From: Anaerolineales bacterium UBA2317
GTDB lineage: Bacteria > Chloroflexota > Anaerolineae > Anaerolineales > Villigracilaceae
DNA length: 64,000 bases
Assembly: GCA_002345215.1 (NCBI GenBank)
Contig: DDVH01000022.1
Coordinates: 134,677-198,676, forward strand
Reading direction: 5' to 3'
The position numbers and the translations under genes are program-made. This document shows positions 34,719-43,598 of the stretch, in pieces. Each line of letters opens with the position of its first letter. The stretch's first letter is position 1. The notes beneath the pieces were generated by a model. That model made no database searches. It had not been told where the DNA came from and was given only the letters and a program-made list of their open reading frames with translations.

Positions 34719-36281
34719 TTACTTCAAACTTTTCCTTATCTTTTTCAACCTATTATCATCTAGCCATTTGAAAACATGTAACACAGACGGAAAATCTCCC
34801 AGCCAACCCAAGAAATTTCCCCAAAGTTTTGTCAAACCTTTGGGTTCATCAGGCAATGCCACTGCCGATGAAAAATCTACAACTCTATCACCCAATTGAT
34901 ATACATAACGACTCAATCGTTTTACTTTCGGTTCAGCCAATAAAAACTTTCGCACTTGTTCTCGTTCATCAGGTGTCATCCATTGTGGCAAATCGGATGT
35001 GGCTTTGAAGTCACAAATCAAGGCTAAATCTTGCAATTGAATTTTATGTTCTTCTTCTAACGTATTTTCTTTGGATACAAAATATTCTATATCGGGGTCA
35101 ATGTGAACTAAATCTTTTAACCACAAACGATTCACAACCGTTCTGACTGCATTTTTTGTGCCAGGTGTTGAAGGGTTGTATAACAAAACTTCATTGCGAT
35201 AATTTTCCCATTCATGCGAAACATCAGGTCCAATGCGAATCGCGTCACATACACCAATGGCAGGCAGTATTGGCGTGCCACACGTTAAGAAAAATGCATT
35301 TTCTCCCATCGCTTCATACATGTATTTTAAACATTCACGATACGCAACTTCACGCGGCATATCGTTATATCTTTTTCCTTTCAATGCACCCGCATATAAA
35401 AAATCTAACTTGAAATAATCGAAACCCCATTCACGCACTTGTTTCATCAATGCCACTAACCAATTTTGCACTTCGGGATGCGTTGTATCTAATGCAAATA
35501 AATATTCACCCCAATTGAATCCTGCCGAAACAAATTTTCCATGTTCATCTTTCAAAAACCAATCTTTATGCAGGCGAAATAATTTTGATGATTTGCTTGC
35601 AATCAATGGCGCCAACCATAGTCCAGCCGTTCTGCCTGTTGATTTTATTTTGTCTGCTAACGCTTTCATGCCTGATGGAAATTTTGCATTCACTTCCCAA
35701 TCACCAATGGCAACTTGCCAACCATCATCCACTTGCAACACTTCAAATGGCAAATCGCCTAACGCATCAAACGTCTTATATAAAATTTCTTCATCAATCA
35801 TTGTGTACAGGCTATACCACGAACACCACACACGCGGCACATGATTTTTTTCAACATGACCAAAGCGATTCTTTAATTGCTTGATGTATTCATCAAACGC
35901 TTGATTCTCATCCCCAAACATGATGAACCATTCAGCTTCATCCGCTTCACTCTTCCCTTCAAGTTGATTCTGAATTTGAAACACATGCGTATCCGTAGAC
36001 AATGCTCCCAACAAAAGAATCTTTCCATCCGCAAATTCCACTGCACCCAACCATGAGCCATGCGGGTTTTCTTCATACGCATATTCGACATCAATTTGTA
36101 ATGGATGAAAAATAGCAGGTTTTTGAATCTGCAAAAGTTTTACATCTGTCCACGCCGCCATAGACCATGACTGCCATCCATGGCGATAATATTTCACAGG
36201 TTGCGATGGCAATTCAATTTGAATACTCTTTGCTTTGATAATTTGTGATTTGTTGATTTCTGGTGATTTGATTTTTGTCAT
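34719..36281 (-). CDS. GH36-type alpha-galactosidase-like glycoside hydrolase
   Basis: 520 residues, shorter than classical bacterial GH36 (about 700) because the N-terminal sandwich is reduced. The TIM-barrel core is complete: RVWCSWYSLYTMIDE, FEVLQVDDGWQVAIGDW, GRTAGLWLAPLIA, the nucleophile region FDYFKLDFLYAG (D293), and the acid/base region CDAIRIGPDVSHEW (D353). No signal peptide, so a cytoplasmic enzyme acting on alpha-galactosides such as melibiose or raffinose, taken up or internal. It is in the same direction as the PPOX gene, which starts just after it. The exact specificity is uncertain. Confidence 0.88.
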   Translation of the reverse strand: MTKIKSPEINKSQIIKAKSIQIELPSQPVKYYRHGWQSWSMAAWTDVKLLQIQKPAIFHPLQIDVEYAYEENPHGSWLGAVEFADGKILLLGALSTDTHVFQIQNQLEGKSEADEAEWFIMFGDENQAFDEYIKQLKNRFGHVEKNHVPRVWCSWYSLYTMIDEEILYKTFDALGDLPFEVLQVDDGWQVAIGDWEVNAKFPSGMKALADKIKSTGRTAGLWLAPLIASKSSKLFRLHKDWFLKDEHGKFVSAGFNWGEYLFALDTTHPEVQNWLVALMKQVREWGFDYFKLDFLYAGALKGKRYNDMPREVAYRECLKYMYEAMGENAFFLTCGTPILPAIGVCDAIRIGPDVSHEWENYRNEVLLYNPSTPGTKNAVRTVVNRLWLKDLVHIDPDIEYFVSKENTLEEEHKIQLQDLALICDFKATSDLPQWMTPDEREQVRKFLLAEPKVKRLSRYVYQLGDRVVDFSSAVALPDEPKGLTKLWGNFLGWLGDFPSVLHVFKWLDDNRLKKIRKSLK

Positions 36282-36308
36282 AAGAAAATATTTTATCTTA
36301 TTACTTTG

Positions 36309-36427
36309 TCATTCTGAGCCACGTTCTTGTTTTTTGTGGCGAAGAATCTTTACGATAATCTAAGAGACCCTTCGCCGTGGTCTCGATATGTTGCTTCGCA
36401 ACTACTCGACCAACGCTCAGGGTGACA
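36309..36427. repeat. Nested repeat: REP-like element inside a CATTCTGAGC element (copy G)
   Basis: Same composite as at 11652. Outer arms TCATTCTGAGCCACG and GCTCAGGGTGACA; inner element GTGGTCTCGATATG...CTACTCGACCAA (about 36377-36413) inserted after CCTTCGC. It fills the divergent gap between the GH36 gene and the Lrp regulator. Confidence 0.8.
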
Positions 36428-36483
36428 TAAAAGTTGAGGATTATGAATCAATGATCCCCGAAGAGGGAGGCGGGGTATCCATC

Positions 36484-36512
36484 TTGACGATACAATCACT
36501 ATCAGGTATATT
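36484..36512 (+). promoter_or_regulatory. Sigma-70-type promoter before the first Lrp gene
   Basis: TTGACG (36484-36489), 17 bases, TATATT (36507-36512). It lies about 32 bases before the ATG and would drive the Lrp-aminotransferase unit. Confidence 0.6.
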
Positions 36513-36544
36513 CGCGTAACTTTCGGAAGGCTGAGATATATCCT

Positions 36545-37048
36545 ATGTATGAATTCGACAAAACAGATATAAAAATCGTCAATTTGTTGTTGGAAGATGG
36601 CAGAATGTCTGCTTCGGAGATGTCTCGTCGTATGGGAGATATTTCTGAACGGGCGATTCGTTACCGTATTGACCGAATGATTGAGGAGGGTGTGATTCAG
36701 ATTAGTGCGGTGGTTAGTCCTGAAGCATTAGGTCTTAATATCAAGGCGGATGTGTGGTTGGAAGTGGAAGCCGATAAAGTTTTAGAAGTTGCTAAAAAAA
36801 TGGCGGCGTTTGAAAATGTGACGTATGTGGCGTGTAGCATTGGGCAGAATGACATCAGTATTCAAGTGGTGGCGAAAGATACATCGGAAGTGTATTATTT
36901 TGTAACAGAAGTGATACGAAAAGTTCCCGGTGTGCGGAAGACGACAACTTCGATTGTGCCAATTATTTTGAAAGATGTGTATCAGTGGCGAGTGCCAGAA
37001 AAAATTGCGAATGAATTTTCAGAAAGCGAAATAATAATAACGAAATAA
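36545..37048 (+). CDS. Lrp/AsnC-family transcriptional regulator
   Basis: 167 residues. N-terminal helix-turn-helix DIKIVNLLLEDGRMSASEMSRRMGDISERAIRYRIDRMIEEGVI, then the RAM/AsnC ligand domain (KADVWLEVEADKVLEVAKKMAAFENVTYVACSIGQNDISIQVVAKD). Lrp proteins sense amino acids and control their use. It is the first gene before an aminotransferase gene 16 bases downstream and opens the polyamine/amino-acid region, so it probably controls it. A second Lrp follows the transporter at 48096. Effector not known. Confidence 0.93.
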   Translation: MYEFDKTDIKIVNLLLEDGRMSASEMSRRMGDISERAIRYRIDRMIEEGVIQISAVVSPEALGLNIKADVWLEVEADKVLEVAKKMAAFENVTYVACSIGQNDISIQVVAKDTSEVYYFVTEVIRKVPGVRKTTTSIVPIILKDVYQWRVPEKIANEFSESEIIITK

Positions 37049-37064
37049 ATATTGAGGAGATTTT

Positions 37065-38363
37065 ATGTTTGGTTCAAAGACGCAGGCATTACAGAAACGC
37101 GCACAAAAAATTCTGCCATTGGGGGTGAATTCTAATTTTCGTTTTTGGGGTGATGAGATTACACCATATGTTCAAAAAGCCAAAGGTGCTTACCTTTGGG
37201 ATGTAGATGATAAAAAATATATTGATTATCGTATGGCATTTGGTCCCATTATTTTGGGTCATGCTTATGATGAAGTTGATGCTAAAGTAATTGAAGAAAT
37301 TCAAAAAGGAATTCTGTTTGCAATGACAGGCGAACTTGAAGTTTCTGTTGCTGAAATGATTGTGGAAATGTCACCTGCCATTGAAATGGTTCGCATGGCG
37401 TGTTCGGGAACTGAAGCCACTATGCACGCTATTCGAACTGCTCGCGCCTATACGGGGCGCGATTTAATTTTAAAGTTTGAAGGCAATTATCACGGTTTTC
37501 ACGATCATACTTTATGGTCAACGTACGCGCCTGTTGAAGCATACGGAAATGCTCGTAGTCCAATCCCTGTGCCAGCATCATCGGGCATTCCAAAATCAAT
37601 GCGCGAGTTTATTATCACTTTGCCGTTTAATGATGCAGAAGGTTTTGAACGTGTGATGAAATCTTATGGCGAGCAAATTGGGGCAGTCATCACAGAGCCA
37701 TGTCAGGGAAATTGTGCGGCGATTAATCCGCAAGATGGATTTTTAGAATTGATTCGTAAAAAGACGGAAGAATATGGATGCGTTTTTATTTTGGATGAAG
37801 TCAAAACTGGATTCAGAATCGCGAACGGCGGCGCACAAGAATACTACCGCCTCAACCCTGACCTTGTCACATATGCCAAAGCCCTCGGCAATGGTTACCC
37901 TGTGGCAGCCTTCGGCGGTAAAAAAGAAATTATGTCTATTATTGGTCATGGTGTGGCACAAGGTGGCACTTATACAAATAACAAGCCCGGCATTGCAGGT
38001 GCGTATGCTACATTGACATTACTCAAAACAAAACCGATTCTCAAAACCATTGCGGAACGGGGGCAACGATTGATGGATGGTTTGAAAGACATTTTTGAAG
38101 AAAACGATATTCCTGTTGTCATGACAGGTTATCCCGCTATGTTTTCATTTTCATTGAATATTGATGAAGTCAAAAGTCAACGAGACTGGGCGAAGAGTGA
38201 CCATAATCTTTATCTTGAATTAACAGAGAAAGCCATTGCCAAAGGTGTTATGCCAGACCATGATGCCCGTGAGCCATGGTTTATGTCTTATTCACATTCC
38301 GATGCAGATGTTGATGAGACGTTGAATGTATATGCCGAGATTGTTAAAGAAGTGAAGAAATAA
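37065..38363 (+). CDS. Class III aminotransferase, glutamate-1-semialdehyde aminomutase-like
   Basis: 432 residues, PLP fold type I. Visible: MACSGTEATMHAIRTARAYTGRD (phosphate loop), FEGNYHGFHD, VITEPCQGNCAAI, FILDEVKTGFR (Asp 244) and the PLP lysine K272 in VTYAKALGNGYPVAA. Sequence style is close to HemL (GSA aminomutase), but no other heme gene is nearby and the HemL GTxTN and VxAY patterns are altered. As it lies in the catabolic cluster behind an Lrp gene, it more likely acts on an omega-amino acid or amino alcohol. GAGGAG precedes the ATG. A heme role cannot be excluded. Confidence 0.85.
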   Translation: MFGSKTQALQKRAQKILPLGVNSNFRFWGDEITPYVQKAKGAYLWDVDDKKYIDYRMAFGPIILGHAYDEVDAKVIEEIQKGILFAMTGELEVSVAEMIVEMSPAIEMVRMACSGTEATMHAIRTARAYTGRDLILKFEGNYHGFHDHTLWSTYAPVEAYGNARSPIPVPASSGIPKSMREFIITLPFNDAEGFERVMKSYGEQIGAVITEPCQGNCAAINPQDGFLELIRKKTEEYGCVFILDEVKTGFRIANGGAQEYYRLNPDLVTYAKALGNGYPVAAFGGKKEIMSIIGHGVAQGGTYTNNKPGIAGAYATLTLLKTKPILKTIAERGQRLMDGLKDIFEENDIPVVMTGYPAMFSFSLNIDEVKSQRDWAKSDHNLYLELTEKAIAKGVMPDHDAREPWFMSYSHSDADVDETLNVYAEIVKEVKK

Positions 38364-38375
38364 AATGATAAACCG

Positions 38376-38501
38376 CTGGTCGAGTAGTTCCGAGCAAAGC
38401 GAGGAACGTATCGAGACCAGAAGTAAATTGTAAATAAATATTGATTCAAAACTTGTGGTCTCGATATGTCGCAAAGAACAAGAGCGCGACTACTCGACCA
38501 C
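38376..38501. repeat. Paired REP-like palindromic elements (copy H)
   Basis: First element 38376-38420 (CTGGTCGAGTAG ... CGTATCGAGACCAG); second element 38455-38501 (GTGGTCTCGATATG ... CTACTCGACCAC). The following CGAGG acts as the ribosome site of the next gene. Confidence 0.85.
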
Positions 38502-38512
38502 CGAGGATATAT

Positions 38513-39820
38513 ATGACAAAACTAACATCAAAAGAAATCACTGACCTCAACAAAGAATACACTTTTTTCTCTTGGTCTAATCAGGGACAAGTGAATCCAA
38601 TCCCTGTAACGAAAGCAGAAGGTGTATATTTTTGGGATGCCGATGGAAAAAAATATTTAGATTTTGCTTCACAACTTGTGAATACAAATGTTGGGCATCA
38701 ACATCCTAAAGTTGTGAAGGCGATTCAAGAGCAGGCAGAAAAATTAACTTTTGCATCGCCAGGCATGGCAACGGAACCAAGAGGTTTGCTTGGAAAAAAA
38801 CTGTCAGAGATTACTTCTGGTGACTTGAAAAAAACATTCTTCACCTTAGGAGGAGCCGAAGCGAATGAGAATGCCATCAAGATTGCGCGTCAATTTACTG
38901 GCAGACATAAAATCCTTGCTCGTTATCGTTCCTATCATGGCGCAACACATGGAGCGATTGCCTTAACGGGTGACTATCGTCGTTTACCTGCGGAGCCTGC
39001 AATTTCTGGAGTGGTTCATTTTCTTGACCCATATTGTTATCGCTGTCCATTTGGTTGGACGAAAGATACTTGTAAGCGTCAGTGTATTGACCATGTTGAA
39101 GAAGTGATTCAACATGAAGGTCCAGACCAGATTGCGGCGATTATTTTAGAAGGAGTCACAGGTACAAATGGATTAATCATCCCGCCTGATGAATATTGGC
39201 CCCGCATGAGAGAAATCTGTGATAAGTATGGAATCTTGTTAATCTCAGACGAAGTGATGAGTGGCTGGGGCAGAACGGGCGAATGGTTTGCAGTGGACAA
39301 TTGGAAGGTAACGCCAGATATTATTACAACGGCAAAAGGAATTACTTCTGGATATGTTCCGTTGGGTGCAGTGATTGTGCGTGAGCATATTGCAAAATAT
39401 TTTGATAGTCACATGTTATCCGCTGGATTAACCTATAACGGACATGCCCTCGCTTGTGCCGCCGCGCTTGCAACGATTGAAGCATACGAAGAAGACAAGA
39501 TTTTTGAAAATGCTAAAAAAGTTGGAAAACATTTGGGTAAACGACTCGAAGAATTGAAATCGAAACATCCGTCTATTGGAGATGCTCGTTATATCGGCAT
39601 GTTCTCTGCAATTGAGTTAGTGAAAAATAGAGAGACAAAAGAGCCAATGGATATTACTGCCTTGAAAAACTTTATGATTTCAAATGGAGTCTATGTTTTT
39701 AATTTCAAGAATATTTTGTTCATTGTCCCGCCGTTGGTGATTACGGAAGAGCAATTAGATGAAGGCTTGAATCTACTAGATGAAGGTCTGGCTGAGTTGA
39801 TGAATAAGCAAATCAGTTAA
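38513..39820 (+). CDS. Class III omega-aminotransferase (taurine/beta-alanine:pyruvate type)
   Basis: 435 residues from ATG 38513 (MTKLTSKEITDLNKEY); the 24 residues upstream in the longer frame are encoded by the REP-like element. Motifs: FFTLGGAEANENAIKIARQFTGR, ARYRSYHGATHGAIALTGD, AAIILEGVTGTNGLIIPP, ISDEVMSGWGRTGEW and the PLP lysine in ITTAKGITSGYVPLGA. A Cys group (YCYRCPFGWTKDTCKRQC, four cysteines) lies mid-protein, a place where some class III enzymes bind an iron-sulphur cluster or zinc. Best resemblance is to taurine-pyruvate or beta-alanine-pyruvate aminotransferases. Substrate inferred only. Confidence 0.87.
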   Translation: MTKLTSKEITDLNKEYTFFSWSNQGQVNPIPVTKAEGVYFWDADGKKYLDFASQLVNTNVGHQHPKVVKAIQEQAEKLTFASPGMATEPRGLLGKKLSEITSGDLKKTFFTLGGAEANENAIKIARQFTGRHKILARYRSYHGATHGAIALTGDYRRLPAEPAISGVVHFLDPYCYRCPFGWTKDTCKRQCIDHVEEVIQHEGPDQIAAIILEGVTGTNGLIIPPDEYWPRMREICDKYGILLISDEVMSGWGRTGEWFAVDNWKVTPDIITTAKGITSGYVPLGAVIVREHIAKYFDSHMLSAGLTYNGHALACAAALATIEAYEEDKIFENAKKVGKHLGKRLEELKSKHPSIGDARYIGMFSAIELVKNRETKEPMDITALKNFMISNGVYVFNFKNILFIVPPLVITEEQLDEGLNLLDEGLAELMNKQIS

Positions 39821-39821
39821 A

Positions 39822-39868
39822 AAGTTTACAAGTTGAAAAGTTTGAACGTTTAAACATTCAAACTAAAT
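39822..39868. repeat. Octamer tandem array
   Basis: Units AAGTTTAC, AAGTTGAA, AAGTTTGA, then ACGTTTAA, ACATTCAA, ACTAAAT. The same order recurs at 40621 with slight changes, framing the B3/B4-domain gene. Confidence 0.75.
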
Positions 39869-39893
39869 ATGGATAGATAGGTAATTTAGAAGA

Positions 39894-40598
39894 ATGAAAC
39901 TTATTGTCACAGATACAATCTTTAACGAATTCCCTGATTTAGTTTTGGGTGTTGTCATTTTGCATGATATTGATAACTCACAAAACAAACCAGAGATTAC
40001 CGAAATGCTCAGGCAAGCCGAAGCAGAGCTTTCAGGCAAGTTTGGTGGCGTTCCTGTCATTGAGCATCCACACATTGCAACTTGGAGAGAGGCGTATCGA
40101 AAATTTGGAGCAAAGCCGAAAGATTATCCTTCTTCGGTTGAGAATTTAACTAGAAGAGTATTGAATGGAACAAAGCTTGGATATATCAATAGCCTTGTCT
40201 CTTTATACAATACGATTTCGTTAAGACACATCCTACCTGTTGGTGGAGAAGATTTAGATAAAATTGTTGAGGATGTCTACTTAACAAAAGCTGGGGATGA
40301 TGAGCCTGCTGTTTTTCTTTTAGGTGAAAAAGAAGCACGTGCTCCGCGTGCAGGTGAAATCATTTATAAAGATGAAGTTGGTGCAATTTGCAGACGTTGG
40401 AATTGGAAAGAAGCGGATAGAACAAAATTAACCCAAGAAACAAAAAATGCTTTCTTAGTCATTGAGTCTTTGCCGCCAGTTTCTCGTGATATTGTGGAAA
40501 AAGCAATTCATGAATTAGCAGATTCGGTTAAGCAATATTGTGGCGGTAATGTTTCAATAGCATTTTTGGATAAAGAAAACCGTGAAGTTGGGCTTTGA
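39894..40598 (+). CDS. Stand-alone B3/B4 tRNA-binding-domain protein
   Basis: 234 residues. The stretch from EHPHIATWREAYRKFGAKPKDYPSSVENLTRRVLNG through INSLVSLYNTISLRHILPVGGEDLDKI to GEIIYKDEVGAICRRWNWKEADRTKLT is the B3/4 domain of the phenylalanyl-tRNA synthetase beta chain, here as a free protein without the rest of the enzyme. Free B3/4 proteins are known in many bacteria; some have been proposed to edit mischarged tRNA. It sits between an aminotransferase and mmsA, framed by two nearly alike octamer arrays. Role in this cluster is unclear. Confidence 0.82.
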   Translation: MKLIVTDTIFNEFPDLVLGVVILHDIDNSQNKPEITEMLRQAEAELSGKFGGVPVIEHPHIATWREAYRKFGAKPKDYPSSVENLTRRVLNGTKLGYINSLVSLYNTISLRHILPVGGEDLDKIVEDVYLTKAGDDEPAVFLLGEKEARAPRAGEIIYKDEVGAICRRWNWKEADRTKLTQETKNAFLVIESLPPVSRDIVEKAIHELADSVKQYCGGNVSIAFLDKENREVGL

Positions 40599-40620
40599 TA
40601 GATAAGCAAACGAGTTAATA

Positions 40621-40680
40621 AAGTTTACAAGTTTTCAAGTTGGAACGTTTAAACATTCCAACCTGAAAACTTTCAAACAC
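40621..40680. repeat. Octamer tandem array
   Basis: Seven 8-bp units: AAGTTTAC, AAGTTTTC, AAGTTGGA, ACGTTTAA, ACATTCCA, ACCTGAAA, ACTTTCAA, ending a few bases before the ribosome site (GGAGAA) of mmsA. Confidence 0.75.
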
Positions 40681-40692
40681 ATTTGGAGAAAC

Positions 40693-42159
40693 ATGGAAAT
40701 CTTAAACTACATAAACGGCTCGTGGATAAAACCAAACGTCAAAGAATATTTTGATGTCATCAATCCTGCAACGGGTCAAGTGATTGCAAAGACTCCGCTT
40801 GGCACAAAAGCAGACGTTGACTCGGCGGCAAAAGCTGCGAGTGAAGCGTTTCCTGCGTGGCGCAGAACACCAGTCAATGACCGTGTGCAATATTTATTTA
40901 AGTTGCGAAATCTCATGCGCGAAAATGCGGATGAAATTGCAAAACTCATTACCAATGAATGTGGAAAAACATTTGAAGAAGCAAAAGCCGAAATGATTCG
41001 TGCTTACGAAAATGTTGAAGTGGCTTGTGGAATGCCGATGATGATGAAAGGTGATGTTGTTGAAGATATTGCTTCTGGCATTGATGAGTTGATGATTCGT
41101 CAACCAGTGGGTGTGTGTGCCACCATCGCGCCGTTTAATTTCCCTGGCATGATTCCGTTTTGGTATTTGCCGTATGCAATCGCGGCAGGCAACACCTACA
41201 TCATCAAGCCTTCTGAAAAAGTTCCGATGACAATGCAATTCATTATGAAACTCATCGAGCAAGTTGGTTTTCCAAATGGTGTTGTCAATTTGGTCAATGG
41301 TGCTAAAGATGTTGTTGATGGAATTCTTGAACATCCAAGCATTCGTGCGATCACTTTTGTTGGTTCAACCAATGTCGCAAAATATATTTATGCAACTGCC
41401 GCGTCGCATGGCAAACGAGTCCAAGCACAAGGTGGCGCAAAGAATCCTGTGATTATTCTTCCTGATGCGGATATGGAGATGGCGACAAAGATCGTCGCCG
41501 ATTCAGCCTTCGGGTGTGCTGGTCAACGTTGTTTGGCAGTTTCTTTCGCTGTGACTGTGGGTGATGCTAAAAACCAATTCACCGAATTAATTTGTGACGC
41601 AGCTTCATCAAGAGTTGTTGGTTATGGACTTGAATCAGGTGTGCAAATGGGACCAGTCATCAATATGGCAAGCAAAAGCAGAATCGAGTCGCTGATTGGA
41701 CTCGGTCAAAAAGAAGGAGCAAGTGTCCCCGTAGATGGACGCGGGACTTTAATCAAAGGGTATGACGGCGGTTCATTTATCAAGCCAACGATTCTTGCAG
41801 ATGTCCCACGCGGAAGTGAAATCGCTAAGACAGAAATTTTTGGACCTGTGTTAAGTTTGATGCATGTCAATACAGTTGATGATGCGATTGAGTTGGTGAA
41901 TAGCGGGCAATATGGAAATCAGGCGAGTTTGTTTACGTCGAGTGGAAATGCCGCGCGAAAATTTAGATACGAAGCCGAAGCTGGCAATATCGGAATCAAT
42001 ATTGGCGTTGCCGCACCGATGGCATTTTTTCCATTTAGTGGTTGGAAAGATTCCTTCTTCGGCGATATGCATGGTCAAGGCATGGATGCGGTTGAATTTT
42101 TTACACAAAAGAAAATTGTTGTTGAGCGTTGGCCCAAAGAATGGACGAGGAAGTTTTAA
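40693..42159 (+). CDS. mmsA: Methylmalonate-/malonate-semialdehyde dehydrogenase (CoA-acylating)
   Basis: 488 residues. MmsA-type features: FINPATG-like start (DVINPATGQVIAKTPLGT), APFNFPGMIPFWYLPYAIAAGNTYIIKPSEKVP, and the catalytic cysteine C280 in AFGCAGQRCLAV, the CoA-dependent ALDH form without the usual general-base Glu (AQGGAKN in its place). It turns methylmalonate semialdehyde into propionyl-CoA, or malonate semialdehyde into acetyl-CoA. Beside omega-aminotransferases it fits beta-alanine breakdown (beta-alanine to malonate semialdehyde to acetyl-CoA), the end of spermidine propylamine catabolism. Other substrates such as valine or inositol products are possible. Confidence 0.92.
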   Translation: MEILNYINGSWIKPNVKEYFDVINPATGQVIAKTPLGTKADVDSAAKAASEAFPAWRRTPVNDRVQYLFKLRNLMRENADEIAKLITNECGKTFEEAKAEMIRAYENVEVACGMPMMMKGDVVEDIASGIDELMIRQPVGVCATIAPFNFPGMIPFWYLPYAIAAGNTYIIKPSEKVPMTMQFIMKLIEQVGFPNGVVNLVNGAKDVVDGILEHPSIRAITFVGSTNVAKYIYATAASHGKRVQAQGGAKNPVIILPDADMEMATKIVADSAFGCAGQRCLAVSFAVTVGDAKNQFTELICDAASSRVVGYGLESGVQMGPVINMASKSRIESLIGLGQKEGASVPVDGRGTLIKGYDGGSFIKPTILADVPRGSEIAKTEIFGPVLSLMHVNTVDDAIELVNSGQYGNQASLFTSSGNAARKFRYEAEAGNIGINIGVAAPMAFFPFSGWKDSFFGDMHGQGMDAVEFFTQKKIVVERWPKEWTRKF

Positions 42160-42165
42160 TTTTTT

Positions 42166-42193
42166 GTAGGGGCGAGGCATGCCTCGCCCCTAC
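42166..42193. repeat. Perfect palindrome of the RAYT-linked family
   Basis: Arms GTAGGGGCGAGGCA and TGCCTCGCCCCTAC abut directly. It stands seven bases after the mmsA stop and could also work as a terminator or mRNA 3' hairpin. Confidence 0.85.
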
Positions 42194-42210
42194 GTAATAA
42201 AAGGAATTTT

Positions 42211-43572
42211 ATGAGCTACGATTACGAAGACGCATTAGATTATTCATCCCGCTGGATTGATTTGATTCATAAACAAGAATTCCCAACCAAAGAGTTGGCG
42301 CATCAAATCATTGATGAATCAAAAGATAATTTTGCTGAACATTACAACCGCAATTGGTTGGAATATAGAAAATCTGTCACTGAATCTGGGGATTGGGCAT
42401 CTGTCGAATGGACAGGTTCAGGTTCAGTCATCAAAGATGTGTTGGGCAGAGAATATTTAGATTTTCTTGGTGGCTTCGGCATGATGGATTTAGGTTGGAG
42501 TCATCCGACTGTTGTTGAAACAGTCAAAGCACAATTGAATCGCTCGCCCATGCCTTCGCAAGAATTACTTGACCCATTACGCGGTGTCTTAGCAAAGTTA
42601 TTAGCAAGTATCACACCAGGTGATTTGAAATACAGTTGGTTTGGAGCAAGCGGCACAGAAGCCAATGAAGCCGCAATGAAAATTGCAAAACTTTATACAG
42701 GCAAAACAGCATTTATTGTAGGTGTTCGCGCTTTTCATGGTAAGACAATGGGCTCATTATCTTTAATGGGCAAATCAGATTTTCGCGCTCAAATGGGAGC
42801 GATGTATGGCGGACAGGTTTATCATGTTCCATTTGGTGATGCCGATGCTGTTGAAAAGCAATTAGAAATTTGTGAAAAAGTTGGGGTTGGAGTCGCGGCT
42901 GTGATGTTTGAACCAATTCAAGGCGAGTCTGGAGCGATTGTTCCTCCTGATGATTTCTGGCCCCGCATTCGTGAAGCCACAAAAAAATATAAAGTCTTGT
43001 TAATCGCTGATGAAGTGCAAACAGGTTTAGGTAGAACAGGAAAATTATGGGGCGTGGAACATTGGAATGTTGTGCCTGATATTTTGACCGTTGCAAAATC
43101 TTTAGGTGGTGGTGTGATGCCGATTAGTGCAGTGACAACAACGGAAGAAATTTTTCATCCAATGATGTATCCGAATCCATTTATGCATACCACTACAACT
43201 GGTGGAAATGCGTTAGCATGTTCTGCGGCAATTTCATCAATTCATGTTACTTTACGTGAAAGATTATGGGAACAAGCCGCGGAAAAAGGTGCGTATTTAA
43301 TGCCGCATTTGGAAAATTTTGTTGTACAATACCCACACATTTTTGAACGTGTGACCGGCAAAGGATTGTTAATCGGAATGCACTTCAAAAATCCAGAAAT
43401 TGGTTATAAAGTTTCGGCAGGTTTATTCAAGCGAGGTGTGTTAGTTTCAGGTACACTCACTAGTGCGCAAACTGTTCGACTTGAGCCGCCATTAATTGTC
43501 ACAAAAGAACAGATAGACATGCTATTAGAACGACTCGGCGATACACTCAATGAGATTAGCAAGACAATGTAA
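42211..43572 (+). CDS. Class III aminotransferase, putrescine aminotransferase-like
   Basis: 453 residues. The long N-terminal arm (about 70 residues before VEWTGSGSVIKDVLGREYLDFLGGFGMMDLGWSHP) and the motifs SWFGASGTEANEAAMKIAKLYTGK, RAFHGKTMGSLSLMGKSDFR, MFEPIQGESGAIVPPDDFWPRIR, IADEVQTGLGRTGKLWG and the PLP lysine in LTVAKSLGGGVMPI match PatA/YgjG-type putrescine aminotransferases. It would turn putrescine to 4-aminobutyraldehyde. The polyamine transporter genes follow 27 bases later on the same strand, which supports the call. AAAGGAA is upstream of the ATG. Acetylornithine-type activity is an alternative. Confidence 0.88.
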   Translation: MSYDYEDALDYSSRWIDLIHKQEFPTKELAHQIIDESKDNFAEHYNRNWLEYRKSVTESGDWASVEWTGSGSVIKDVLGREYLDFLGGFGMMDLGWSHPTVVETVKAQLNRSPMPSQELLDPLRGVLAKLLASITPGDLKYSWFGASGTEANEAAMKIAKLYTGKTAFIVGVRAFHGKTMGSLSLMGKSDFRAQMGAMYGGQVYHVPFGDADAVEKQLEICEKVGVGVAAVMFEPIQGESGAIVPPDDFWPRIREATKKYKVLLIADEVQTGLGRTGKLWGVEHWNVVPDILTVAKSLGGGVMPISAVTTTEEIFHPMMYPNPFMHTTTTGGNALACSAAISSIHVTLRERLWEQAAEKGAYLMPHLENFVVQYPHIFERVTGKGLLIGMHFKNPEIGYKVSAGLFKRGVLVSGTLTSAQTVRLEPPLIVTKEQIDMLLERLGDTLNEISKTM

Positions 43573-43598
43573 GCAAATCCATTTCGAGGAGTATGTAG

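Noticed and set aside
37065..38363. Heme-pathway glutamate-1-semialdehyde aminomutase (hemL) as firm call
   Set aside because: No other heme gene nearby and the context is catabolic; kept as a GSAM-like aminotransferase.
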